Notes under the pieces: generated by a model
Databases searched by the model: none
Seen by the model: the letters and a program-made list of their open reading frames with translations, nothing else
What the model was told of the DNA's origin: nothing
Position numbers and translations under genes: made by a program
Shown here: in pieces, positions 39,064 to 46,737 of the stretch
Numbering within the stretch: position 1 is the first letter of the stretch
Layout: each line of letters begins with the position of its first letter
DNA from: Pseudomonas sp. S31
Lineage (GTDB): Bacteria > Pseudomonadota > Gammaproteobacteria > Pseudomonadales > Pseudomonadaceae
DNA: 64,000 nt
Direction of reading: 5' to 3'
Assembly: GCF_016648105.1 (NCBI RefSeq)
Contig: NZ_JACVVE010000008.1
Location: 62,001-126,000, forward strand

Positions 39064-41652
39064 CTAGGCCTGCACGGGGTCTTCCTGCGACAACGGCTTG
39101 GGCAGCGACGAGAGCAAGGCCATGATCAGCGCCGCCAGGTATGGCAACGACTGCACCAGCAGCATTGCCACCCAGAAGCGCATGTCCGAGCTCGGCAGTC
39201 CCTGCACCAGGTAGATGCCACCCGCCGCGCCCCATAGCAGCAACATGATGAACAGTTCTTCCCGGGCCTCGGAAATTGCCACCAGTACGCCATGGCTGTC
39301 GGCGTTTTTCGGTGTGCGGAAGAACGGCATGCTGCTGGTGAAGAAGCCGTACAGCACTGCCTTGGCGATGGTGTGCGACAACGCCAGCCCGGCCAGCGCG
39401 GCGGCGAAGGCGTCCTTGAGATTGACCCCCACTGCGCGGCGATAGAGGAAGATGATCTTGCCGACCTTGAAGAAGAACAGCGCCAGCGGCGGGATGGCGA
39501 AGATCATCAGCGGCGGGTCGACCCGGTGCGGGACGATGATCATCGCCGCCGACCACAACAGCGCACCCACGGTAAAGAAGATGTTCATGCCATCGGCGAT
39601 CCACGGCAGCCAGCCAGCCAGGAAGTGGTAGCGCTGGCCGCGGGTCAGTTCGCTGCCCTTGCCGCGCAGCAGGGCGCCGGCATGATGCTTGATGATCTGG
39701 ATGGCGCCGTAGGCCCAGCGGAAGCGCTGCTTCTTGAAATCGATGAAGGTGTCGGGCATCAGGCCCTTGCCATAGCTGTTGTGGGCGTAGGCGGCCGACA
39801 GGCCTTTCTCGAATACGCGCAGGCCGAGCTCGGCGTCTTCGCAGATGCACCACTCGGCCCAGCCGAGTTCCTCGAGCACGGTGCGCCGGGTCATGGTCAT
39901 GGTGCCATGCTGGATGATCGCGTCGCGGTCGTTACGGGTGACCATGCCGATATGGAAGAACCCCTTGTACTCGCTGTAGCACAGCTTCTTGAAAGCGCTT
40001 TCGTGCTGGTCGCGGTAGTCCTGTGGCGACTGCACCACGGCGATCTTCGGGTCGGCGAAATGCGGCACCATGTGCTTCAGCCAATTGCGGTCGACACAGT
40101 AGTCCGAGTCGATCACCGCGATCACTTCGGCATCCTTGGCGGTGTGCGGGATCAGGTAATTGAGCGCGCCGCCCTTGAAGCCGGCCAGGGGCGCCACATG
40201 GAAAAACCTGAAGCGCGCGCCGAGTTTCTCGCAATGGGCCTTGAGCGGTTCCCACACGGCCGGGTCCTTGGTGTTGTTGTCGATCACCAGTACTTCGTAG
40301 TCGGGGTAGTCCAGGGCCGCCAGCGCGTCCAGGGTCTGCTTGACCATCTCCGGCGGCTCGTTGTAGCACGGCACATGCACCGAGACCTTGGGCCGGTAGG
40401 CGCTGTCGGCCTGCACCGGCAGGAATTCCCGGCGGCGCTTGTGGATCCACACCGCCTCGGCCAGTTCGTGGGCCTCGGTCAGCAGCACGATGAACACTCC
40501 CAGCGCGCCAAGGGCCAGCAACACGCCGACGGTCAGGCTGAACCAGGTGCTGTACTGCTGGCTGTAGTCATAGGCGATCCATACCAGCACCGAACCACAG
40601 AGGAAGGTGATGAAGGTGAGGAAGGTCCTGCCGCGCTGGCGCAGGGCCGAACCGTCGATCAGCAGCACGGTGAGGGCGATCATTGCCAGCACCACCGAGG
40701 CCACTGCCAGCGCCCGCCATTGCGGAATCGCCACCACCGGGCCCTCGAAGTTGAATTTCTGCTGGCGCTCGGCATTGAACACGCCCCAGTAGGCGCCCAC
40801 CGATCCCTCGTCGCTGGCTTTCCAGGGCTGGTCGTAGGCCTCGATCACGAAGTAGTTGTAGCCACGGCGGTTGAGGGTATTGACCAGGGTTCGCAGATAG
40901 ATCGCCTGGTCGGCCTGCGTGGCGTCGGCACCACCGCGCATGCGGCCGTTGCTCGGCCAGCCGACCTCCGACAGCAGCAATGGCTTGCGCGGGAACTGGC
41001 GCTTGAGATCGCGGGCGCGATCGAGCACGAATTCCACCGAGTCTTTCATCGGCACGAATTCCCAGTAGGGCAGGATGTGCGCGGCGATCAGGTCGACATG
41101 GCGAGCCAGCTCCGGGTGCTCCTTCCAGATGTGCCATTGCTCGGAGGTGGTGACCGGCACCTTGACCGCGGCACGTACCCGGTCCAGGTACTGGATCAGT
41201 GCCTCGGGGGTCACCTCTTCGCGGAACAGCGCTTCGTTGCCGACCACCACTCGCACTACGCTGCGCGAGGTGTTGGCCAGCTCGATGGCCTTGCTGATTT
41301 CACGCTCGTTGCGCTCGAGGTCGGGGCTGATCCAGATGCCCAGGGTCACGCGCAGGCCCAGCTCTTCGGCCAGGCGCGGGATCTCGGCCTGGGTGCCCTC
41401 AACGGTATAGATGCGGATGCTGTCGGTGAGCTTGCTCATCTGCTCCAGGTCCTGGCGCATCTCGTCGTCTGTGGGGTATTGGCCTTTTTGCGGGCTTTCG
41501 CCCAGGCGGAACGGCGAGTACGAGAAACCGGAGATCTGCTCAGGCCAGGCCGGGGCGGAGACGGGGCGGTTGACCAGCGCCCAGAAACCGGTGAACAGCG
41601 CGGCAATGGCCAGGACCACCACCAGGTTCATGCCCAATTTACGTGAAGACAT
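39064..41652 (-). CDS. ndvB: NdvB-type beta-glucan enzyme (GH17 + GT2 fusion)
   Basis: 862 aa. After an N-terminal membrane anchor (about 8-28), residues 40-310 form a periplasmic GH17 domain with acid/base Glu140 in VVVGNEALF and nucleophile Glu229 in LLLSEVGWPSNG. Three TM helices (about 315-400) lead to a cytoplasmic GT2 domain with VHVPCYNEPPEMV, VIDSDYCVD (DxD) and QRFRWAYGA (QxxRW), then four or more C-terminal TM helices. P. aeruginosa NdvB makes periplasmic cyclic beta-1,3-glucans linked to biofilm antibiotic tolerance, and the GH17 part is a beta-1,3-transglucosylase. Same neighbour (dapE) there. Confidence 0.9.
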   Translation of the reverse strand: MSSRKLGMNLVVVLAIAALFTGFWALVNRPVSAPAWPEQISGFSYSPFRLGESPQKGQYPTDDEMRQDLEQMSKLTDSIRIYTVEGTQAEIPRLAEELGLRVTLGIWISPDLERNEREISKAIELANTSRSVVRVVVGNEALFREEVTPEALIQYLDRVRAAVKVPVTTSEQWHIWKEHPELARHVDLIAAHILPYWEFVPMKDSVEFVLDRARDLKRQFPRKPLLLSEVGWPSNGRMRGGADATQADQAIYLRTLVNTLNRRGYNYFVIEAYDQPWKASDEGSVGAYWGVFNAERQQKFNFEGPVVAIPQWRALAVASVVLAMIALTVLLIDGSALRQRGRTFLTFITFLCGSVLVWIAYDYSQQYSTWFSLTVGVLLALGALGVFIVLLTEAHELAEAVWIHKRRREFLPVQADSAYRPKVSVHVPCYNEPPEMVKQTLDALAALDYPDYEVLVIDNNTKDPAVWEPLKAHCEKLGARFRFFHVAPLAGFKGGALNYLIPHTAKDAEVIAVIDSDYCVDRNWLKHMVPHFADPKIAVVQSPQDYRDQHESAFKKLCYSEYKGFFHIGMVTRNDRDAIIQHGTMTMTRRTVLEELGWAEWCICEDAELGLRVFEKGLSAAYAHNSYGKGLMPDTFIDFKKQRFRWAYGAIQIIKHHAGALLRGKGSELTRGQRYHFLAGWLPWIADGMNIFFTVGALLWSAAMIIVPHRVDPPLMIFAIPPLALFFFKVGKIIFLYRRAVGVNLKDAFAAALAGLALSHTIAKAVLYGFFTSSMPFFRTPKNADSHGVLVAISEAREELFIMLLLWGAAGGIYLVQGLPSSDMRFWVAMLLVQSLPYLAALIMALLSSLPKPLSQEDPVQA

Positions 41653-41739
41653 CGTCGTCCAAATCTGTCGAAGAGATAGGACATTAAAGCAGGGTTAGTA
41701 GGCTCTTTCCTAACCGTGGAGGTCATGGGGCAGCTGGCC

Positions 41740-41745
41740 TATAAT
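41740..41745 (+). promoter_or_regulatory. Candidate -10 box for tcdA
   Basis: TATAAT 39 bases before the tcdA start; -35 region (GTGGAG) is poor. Nearby GGTTAG (41693-41698) and CTAACC (41710-41715) form a short inverted repeat in the ndvB-tcdA divergent gap. Confidence 0.4.
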
Positions 41746-41784
41746 GCGCGCCGGTTTTCGAGGTATGAGTCACGGGGTATCGAC

Positions 41785-42594
41785 ATGAGCACAGAAGATC
41801 CACGTTTTGCCGGCGTTGCCCGCCTGTATGGCGACGACGGCCTGCAACGCCTGCACCAGGCCCATGTGGCGGTGGTGGGGATCGGCGGGGTCGGATCGTG
41901 GGCGGCTGAGGCGCTGGCGCGCAGTGGCGTGGGCGAGATCACCCTGTTCGACCTGGATGACGTCTGCGTCAGCAATACCAACCGCCAGGCCCATGCTCTG
42001 GAGGGGCAGGTCGGGCGGCCCAAGGTCGAGGTCATGGCCGAGCGCCTGCGGGCGATCAACCCGGCTTGCACGGTGCATGCCGTGGCCGACTTCGTGACCC
42101 GCGACACCATGGTCGAGTACATCACCGAAAACCTCGATTGCGTCATCGACTGCATCGACAGCGTGATGGCCAAGGCGGCATTGATCGCCTGGTGTCGGCG
42201 GCGCAAGATCGCCGTGGTCACCACCGGTGGCGCCGGCGGGCAGATCGATCCTACGCAGATCCAGATCGGCGACCTCAACAAGACCTTCAACGACCCGTTG
42301 GCTTCGCGGGTACGCTCGACCCTGCGCCGCGACTACAACTTCTCGCGCAACGTCAGTCGCAACTATGGCGTGCCGTGCGTGTTCTCCAGCGAGCAACTGC
42401 GCTACCCCAAGGGCGATGGCAGCGTGTGCCTGCAGAAGAGCTTCGTCGGTGAAGGTGTACGCCTGGACTGCGCCGGGGGCTTTGGTGCGGTGATGATGGT
42501 CACCGCGACCTTCGGCATGGTGGCGGCGAGCAAGGCCGTGGAGAAACTGGTGGCAGGGGCGCGTCGGCCTTCGGAGCGAGTCAAACCCGAATAA
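41785..42594 (+). CDS. tcdA: TcdA, tRNA t6A37 dehydratase (cyclase)
   Basis: 269 aa from ATG 41785 (MSTEDPRFAGVARLYG). E1-like fold: nucleotide loop VVGIGGVGSWAAEAL, ELFDLDDVCVSNTNRQ-type strand-Arg segment, and CVIDCIDSVMAKAALI. TcdA (CsdL) cyclises t6A37 to ct6A37 in tRNA using ATP, with sulfur-acceptor partners CsdA and CsdE. Those two genes lie just beyond on the opposite strand, and tsaB, needed for the t6A precursor, is also in this window. Confidence 0.94.
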   Translation: MSTEDPRFAGVARLYGDDGLQRLHQAHVAVVGIGGVGSWAAEALARSGVGEITLFDLDDVCVSNTNRQAHALEGQVGRPKVEVMAERLRAINPACTVHAVADFVTRDTMVEYITENLDCVIDCIDSVMAKAALIAWCRRRKIAVVTTGGAGGQIDPTQIQIGDLNKTFNDPLASRVRSTLRRDYNFSRNVSRNYGVPCVFSSEQLRYPKGDGSVCLQKSFVGEGVRLDCAGGFGAVMMVTATFGMVAASKAVEKLVAGARRPSERVKPE

Positions 42595-42605
42595 CCGCGT
42601 TGCCT

Positions 42606-42634
42606 GCTTCGCGGGGCAAGCCCGCTCCTACAGG
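42606..42634. repeat. Single REP element
   Basis: TTCGCGGGGCAAGCCCGCTCCTACAGG, one copy of the REP core with its palindrome, between the tcdA and csdE stops. Confidence 0.8.
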
Positions 42635-42665
42635 TACGTGCAACGGCTGGGTCGGCGCCGCCGAT

Positions 42666-43076
42666 TCAGCGATTGCCCGCCAACTCGGCCATCCGCAGCA
42701 GCACAGCATGCAGGCCGTTGCTGCGCGAAGGCGACAGCTGCCGCTCCAATCCCAGTTGGCTGAACCAGGCTCGCAGGTCCAGCCCGGCCAGCTCATCGCT
42801 CGGCAAGCCCTGCACTCTTACCAGCAATAACCCAAGCAACCCGCGTAGCAGCCGCGCATCGCTGGCAGCCTTGAAGTGCCATCGATCTTCAACCTTCTCT
42901 GCCACCAGCCACACCAGGCTCTCGCAGCCGTGCACGCGGTTGGCTTCGACCTTGTCTGCATCATTCAATGGATCGAGCCGGTCACCCCATTGCATCAACA
43001 GTCGCGCGCGCTGCTCCCAGCCTCGGGCCTGCTCGAAGTGCTCCAGTGCCTCCCGGGCTGCTGCCGGCAGGCTCAT
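42666..43076 (-). CDS. csdE: CsdE/SufE-type sulfur acceptor
   Basis: 136 aa. SufE fold with the acceptor Cys51 in VHGCES, followed by the DARLLRGLLGLLL helix. It receives persulfide sulfur from CsdA and passes it on, and in E. coli it also interacts with TcdA. It is directly behind csdA (ATGA overlap) and converges on tcdA, which makes the CSD assignment stronger than a SUF one. Confidence 0.9.
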   Translation of the reverse strand: MSLPAAAREALEHFEQARGWEQRARLLMQWGDRLDPLNDADKVEANRVHGCESLVWLVAEKVEDRWHFKAASDARLLRGLLGLLLVRVQGLPSDELAGLDLRAWFSQLGLERQLSPSRSNGLHAVLLRMAELAGNR

Positions 43077-44278
43077 CGCAGCAGCTCCAGGCCCTGGTCG
43101 AGCGCCTCGAAGAAGCGCTGCAGGTCGTCGCTGTCGTTGTACAGCCCCAGCGATACCCGGATCGCGCCTTCCAGCCCCAGCCCCTTGAGCAGTGGCATAG
43201 CACAGTGGTGGCCGGCACGTACGGCGATACCTTGCTCGGTCAGCACATGGGCGATGTCGGCATTGTGCACGCCGTCGATGACGAAACTGGCCAGTGCCGC
43301 CTGGGGGGCGCCGAGCACTCGCACACCCTCGCGGTCGTTCAGGCCGCGCAGCAGGTGCTGGTGCAGGCTCGCCTCATGGGCCTGGACGGCCTGCAGGTCG
43401 AGGCTGGCCAGGTAGTCCAGGGTCGCGCCCAGGCCGATCACCCCGGCGATCGGCGGCGTGCCGGCCTCGAAGCCCAGCGGCGCAGGGCGGAAGCTGGCGC
43501 CCTGGTAGTCGGCCAGTTGCACCATTTCGCCGCCGAATTGCCAGTGGCGCAGCAGCCCCAGCGCTTCGGGCCGGCCATACAGCACGCCCACACCTTCCGG
43601 CCCGTACAGCTTGTGGCTGGAAAACACATGGAAGTCGCAACCCAGCTCGCTCACGTCGGTACGCCCGTGAACAACGCCCTGGGCCCCGTCCACCACGGTC
43701 AGCGCGCCCTGGGCGCGGGCATGGGCGAGCAGGGCGGGCAACGGTTGCCAGGTGCCGAGCACGTTGGACAGCTGGCTGACCGCCAGTACCCGCGTGCGCG
43801 GGCCGATCAATTGCAGGGCCTGGTCCAGGTCGATGCAGCCGCGTGCATCCAGCGGCAACACCACCAGACGCAGGTTGCGCCGCTGCGCCAGCTGCTGCCA
43901 AGGCAGCAGGTTGGCGTGGTGCTCGAGGGCGCTGATGGCGATCTCGTCGCCAGGCTCGAAACGATACTCCAGGCCGTAGGCCAGCAGGTTCAGCGCCGAG
44001 GTGGCTCCGTGGGTGAAGACGATCTGCCGCGAGTCACCGGCATTGAGCCAAGCCGCCAGCTTGTCGCGGCAGGCTTCGAAGGCTTGGGTCGCCAGGGCGC
44101 CAGGCAAATGCTGGGCACGGTGCACGTTGGCCGCGCCATGGCCGTAATAGTGGCCGAGGGCGTCGAGCAAGGCTTGCGGCTTTTGGGTAGTGGCGGCGCT
44201 GTCCAGGTAGGTCTGGTGCTGCCGTTGCAGAGCGGCAATGGCGGGGAAATCGGCTCGCCAGGGGGAGGGCTGGAACAT
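43073..44278 (-). CDS. csdA: CsdA, class V cysteine desulfurase
   Basis: 401 aa from ATG 44278 (MFQPSPWRADFPAI). PLP Lys223 in SSHKLYGPEGVG and the persulfide Cys359 in AGHHCAMP are present; the YLDSAATTQKP start is typical of the group II (SufS/CsdA) desulfurases. It takes sulfur from cysteine (or selenium from selenocysteine) for transfer to CsdE. The upstream in-frame extension lies over the dapD terminator and is not coding. Confidence 0.93.
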   Translation of the reverse strand: MFQPSPWRADFPAIAALQRQHQTYLDSAATTQKPQALLDALGHYYGHGAANVHRAQHLPGALATQAFEACRDKLAAWLNAGDSRQIVFTHGATSALNLLAYGLEYRFEPGDEIAISALEHHANLLPWQQLAQRRNLRLVVLPLDARGCIDLDQALQLIGPRTRVLAVSQLSNVLGTWQPLPALLAHARAQGALTVVDGAQGVVHGRTDVSELGCDFHVFSSHKLYGPEGVGVLYGRPEALGLLRHWQFGGEMVQLADYQGASFRPAPLGFEAGTPPIAGVIGLGATLDYLASLDLQAVQAHEASLHQHLLRGLNDREGVRVLGAPQAALASFVIDGVHNADIAHVLTEQGIAVRAGHHCAMPLLKGLGLEGAIRVSLGLYNDSDDLQRFFEALDQGLELLR

Positions 44279-44301
44279 GTGAGCGGGGCCTGGAATGAAA
44301 A

Positions 44302-44330
44302 ATCGGGTCTGACACGACATCAGACCCGAT
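44302..44330 (-). terminator. Terminator of dapD (minus strand)
   Basis: ATCGGGTCTGA (44302-44312) and TCAGACCCGAT (44320-44330): an 11-base perfect stem with a seven-base loop; on the minus strand a TTTTT follows. It separates dapD from csdA. Confidence 0.92.
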
Positions 44331-44357
44331 CTTATCACTTCAAACCGCGCAGGGTTC

Positions 44358-45392
44358 TCAGTTGTGGGCGTGCAGCGCCTCGTTCAGCTCGATGGCCGAC
44401 TTGTGGGTCTTGCATTCCACGGCCCCGTTCAGCGAGTTGCGGCGGAACAGCAGGTCGGTCTGGCCGGCCAGGTCGCGGGCCTTGACTACCTTGACCAGGA
44501 CGTTGTTCTCGTCCAGCAGGTTCACCTTGGTGCCGGCGGTGATGTACAGGCCTGCTTCTACGGTGTTGCGGTCGCCCAGCGGAATGCCGATACCGGCGTT
44601 GGCACCGATCAGGCAGCCTTCGCCGACCTTGATGACGATGTTGCCACCACCGGACAGGGTACCCATGGTCGAGCAGCCGCCGCCCAGGTCCGAACCCTTG
44701 CCGACGAACACGCCAGCGGACACGCGGCCTTCGATCATGCCCGGGCCTTCGGTGCCGGCATTAAAGTTGACGAAGCCTTCGTGCATGATGGTGGTGCCTT
44801 CGCCGATGTAGGCGCCCAGGCGCACGCGGGCGGTGTCGGCGATGCGCACGCCGGCCGGGACCACGTAGTCGGTCATCTTCGGGAACTTGTCCACCGAGAA
44901 CACTTCCAGCAGCTCGCCCTTCAGGCGTGCTTCCAGTTGCAGTTCGGCCAGTTCGCTCAGGTCGACGGCGCCCTGGTTGGTCCAGGCCACGTTCGGCAGC
45001 AGCGGGAAGATGCCGGCCAGGCTCACGCCGTGCGGCTTGACCAGGCGGTGCGAAAGCAGGTGCAGCTTGAGGTAGGCCTCTGGGGTCGAGCTCAGCGCGG
45101 CGTCTTCGGCCAGCACGGTGGCGACCAGCGGCTTGTGGCTTTCGGCCAGGCGGGTCAGCAGGGCGGCCTGGGCGGCGTCGATGCCTTTGACGGCTTCGGC
45201 CAGCTGTGCGGCCTGGGCGGTGCTGAAGGTGATGGCCTGGTTGCCGCCTTCGTAGCCGAGGATCGGGGCGATGGCCGCGACCAGCTCGGCGCTCGGGTTG
45301 AGCAGCGGTTGGGCGTAGAAGACTTCCAGCCAGGTGCCCTGGCGGTTTTGCGAGCCGACACCGAAGGCCAGGCTGAACAGAGTGGTGGACAT
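44358..45392 (-). CDS. dapD: Tetrahydrodipicolinate N-succinyltransferase
   Basis: 344 aa, the longer DapD type of pseudomonads. A left-handed beta-helix is evident in the hexapeptide-like run (VRLGAYIGEGTTIMHEGFVN, GVFVGKGSDLGGGCSTMG, LIGANAGIGIPLGDRNTVEA). It succinylates tetrahydrodipicolinate with succinyl-CoA on the way to lysine and DAP. The start at 45392 begins MSTTLFSLAFG. The ArsC-like gene lies just upstream in the same direction. Confidence 0.95.
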   Translation of the reverse strand: MSTTLFSLAFGVGSQNRQGTWLEVFYAQPLLNPSAELVAAIAPILGYEGGNQAITFSTAQAAQLAEAVKGIDAAQAALLTRLAESHKPLVATVLAEDAALSSTPEAYLKLHLLSHRLVKPHGVSLAGIFPLLPNVAWTNQGAVDLSELAELQLEARLKGELLEVFSVDKFPKMTDYVVPAGVRIADTARVRLGAYIGEGTTIMHEGFVNFNAGTEGPGMIEGRVSAGVFVGKGSDLGGGCSTMGTLSGGGNIVIKVGEGCLIGANAGIGIPLGDRNTVEAGLYITAGTKVNLLDENNVLVKVVKARDLAGQTDLLFRRNSLNGAVECKTHKSAIELNEALHAHN

Positions 45393-45434
45393 AGCGTTAC
45401 CTCGTACGAAATAGGGGGTGGAGCGTGGACGGAC

Positions 45435-45791
45435 TCAGGCCAGTGCCGCGGCGTACAGGTCGGGCTTGAAGCCGACCAGGGTGCGCTCGCCAAGGTCGAG
45501 CACCGGGCGCTTGATCATCGACGGCTGGGCCAGCATCAGCTCGACGGCCTTGGCCTGATCGAGGTCGGCCTTGCTGGCGTCGTCGAGCTTGCGGAAGGTG
45601 GTGCCGGCACGGTTGAGGATGACTTCCCAACCATGTTCGTCGCACCAGCGGTTCAGGCTGTCGCGGTCGATGCCCTGGGTCTTGTAGTCGTGGAATTCGT
45701 AGCCGATGGCCTTGTCTTCGAGCCAGGTGCGGGCTTTTTTCATGGTGTCGCAGGCTTTGATGCCGTAGAGCGTGTAGGTCATCGTCTTCAT
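45435..45791 (-). CDS. ArsC-family reductase-like protein (YffB/Spx-like)
   Basis: 118 aa from ATG 45791 (MKTMTYTLYGIKACDTMKKA); a start at the third-codon-later ATG 45782 is as likely. Thioredoxin-like fold with one N-terminal Cys14 in KACDTMKKA, so it is a single-Cys member like YffB or Spx, not a CXXC protein. The conserved RPVLDL near the end is present. YffB-type proteins have no clear arsenate role. It precedes dapD by 42 bases, and E. coli yffB precedes dapE, so the linkage to DAP genes recurs. Confidence 0.85.
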   Translation of the reverse strand: MKTMTYTLYGIKACDTMKKARTWLEDKAIGYEFHDYKTQGIDRDSLNRWCDEHGWEVILNRAGTTFRKLDDASKADLDQAKAVELMLAQPSMIKRPVLDLGERTLVGFKPDLYAAALA

Positions 45792-45905
45792 TGGGGAGGC
45801 GCCGCCCCAATCTCTCCGTTGCCGAATGTCAGTCGCGGGATTATGCGGGAACGATCCTTGCGGCGCCACGTCCATGGTGTGGCTGTTTGTTGATTGGGAG
45901 GGGTT

Positions 45906-46205
45906 TCAGGCAACCAGGCGCTGTACCGAACCGAGGATCTGAGCGCCATGTTGTTGTTCTGCCGTGCGCAGGTCGAAGGCGCTTTGCAGGTTGAGCCAGA
46001 ATTCGGGGGAGGTATCCAGGCAGATGGACAGGCGCAGCGCCATGTCCGCGGAAATACCGCCTCGTTCGCGCAGGATATTGTTCACAGTGGGCGTGGCGAC
46101 ACCCAATGCCCTGGCCAGCGCGGCTGCGCTGAAACCAAGTTCCTTCTGGAAGTCCTCACGCAGGACCTCTCCGGGGTGGATGGGACGCATACCGTTCTTG
46201 AGCAT
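45906..46205 (-). CDS. graA: GraA, HigA-type antitoxin
   Basis: 99 aa from ATG 46205 (MLKNGMRPIHPGEVLREDFQ). An XRE helix-turn-helix (LGFSAAALARALGVATPTVN) places it in the HigA antitoxins. It should bind the toxin and repress the operon through the palindrome upstream of graT. The toxin-first order and the surroundings (arsC-like gene on one side, antiporter and dapC on the other) match graTA of P. putida. Confidence 0.9.
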   Translation of the reverse strand: MLKNGMRPIHPGEVLREDFQKELGFSAAALARALGVATPTVNNILRERGGISADMALRLSICLDTSPEFWLNLQSAFDLRTAEQQHGAQILGSVQRLVA

Positions 46206-46213
46206 GGTGCACC

Positions 46214-46492
46214 TCAATGGTAATCGACAATTTCGACGTGGGCTGGACCGTTGTCGGTCCAAGTGAAACACAGGCGCCACTGGTCGTTTATACGGATACT
46301 GTGCTGGCCTGCTCGGTTGCCGTGCAAAGCCTCGAGACGGTTGCCCGGTGGGGACCTGAGGTCGCGCAATTCTGAGGCAGCATCGAGCATGGCCAGCTTG
46401 CGTTCCGCGACTGACTTGATGTCCGACCACCGCCGCGTCTTTCCAGTAGTAAAGAGCGTCTGGGTATCGGTACAGCTGAAGCTTCGAATCAT
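46214..46492 (-). CDS. graT: GraT, HigB-type toxin
   Basis: 92 aa. RelE-fold HigB protein: an N-terminal tail MIRSFSCTDTQTLFTTGKTR (the disordered GraT tail), then SDIKSVAERKLAMLDAASEL, NRLEALHG, and the C-terminal HSIRINDQWRLCFTW strands. In P. putida GraT slows growth and upsets ribosome assembly, mostly in the cold, and is mild when GraA is present. The toxin gene is first, with the antitoxin eight bases after it. Confidence 0.9.
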   Translation of the reverse strand: MIRSFSCTDTQTLFTTGKTRRWSDIKSVAERKLAMLDAASELRDLRSPPGNRLEALHGNRAGQHSIRINDQWRLCFTWTDNGPAHVEIVDYH

Positions 46493-46502
46493 GCTCGGAA
46501 CG

Positions 46503-46521
46503 CTTAACGTTATTCGTTAAG
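46503..46521. promoter_or_regulatory. graTA operator
   Basis: CTTAACG (46503-46509), five bases, CGTTAAG (46515-46521): a perfect inverted repeat between the -10 box and the graT start codon, well placed for repression by the GraA-GraT complex. Confidence 0.75.
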
Positions 46522-46525
46522 GTCG

Positions 46526-46553
46526 ATTATACGAGGATGCGCCCTCTTTGCAA
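46526..46553 (-). promoter_or_regulatory. graTA promoter
   Basis: Minus-strand TTGCAA (46553-46548), a 16-base spacer and a perfect TATAAT (46531-46526), about 35 bases upstream of the graT ATG, with the operator covering the likely start point. The rest of the gap to 46737 has no gene. Confidence 0.7.
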
Positions 46554-46737
46554 GTCTGCGTGACATGCACTTACCCGAAGTCGCCACACCCTGTTGAGTA
46601 TTATCATGTTACATATTTGCCCACCCCTTGCGACTATCGTGCAGCGGATCCGTCGCGCCCGACCCCGCTAACATGTTGTTTCAATGGCGATGTTTCGCCC
46701 CGCTGTAGTTCTAGGTTCACAAAGGAAGCTTTCACGG

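Noticed and set aside
39292..41646. Long plus-strand frame over ndvB
   Set aside because: Mirror of ndvB codon bias; the minus-strand protein has complete GH17 and GT2 motifs.
45435..45791. True arsenate reductase
   Set aside because: No ars operon genes nearby and the sequence is of the YffB/Spx single-Cys kind.
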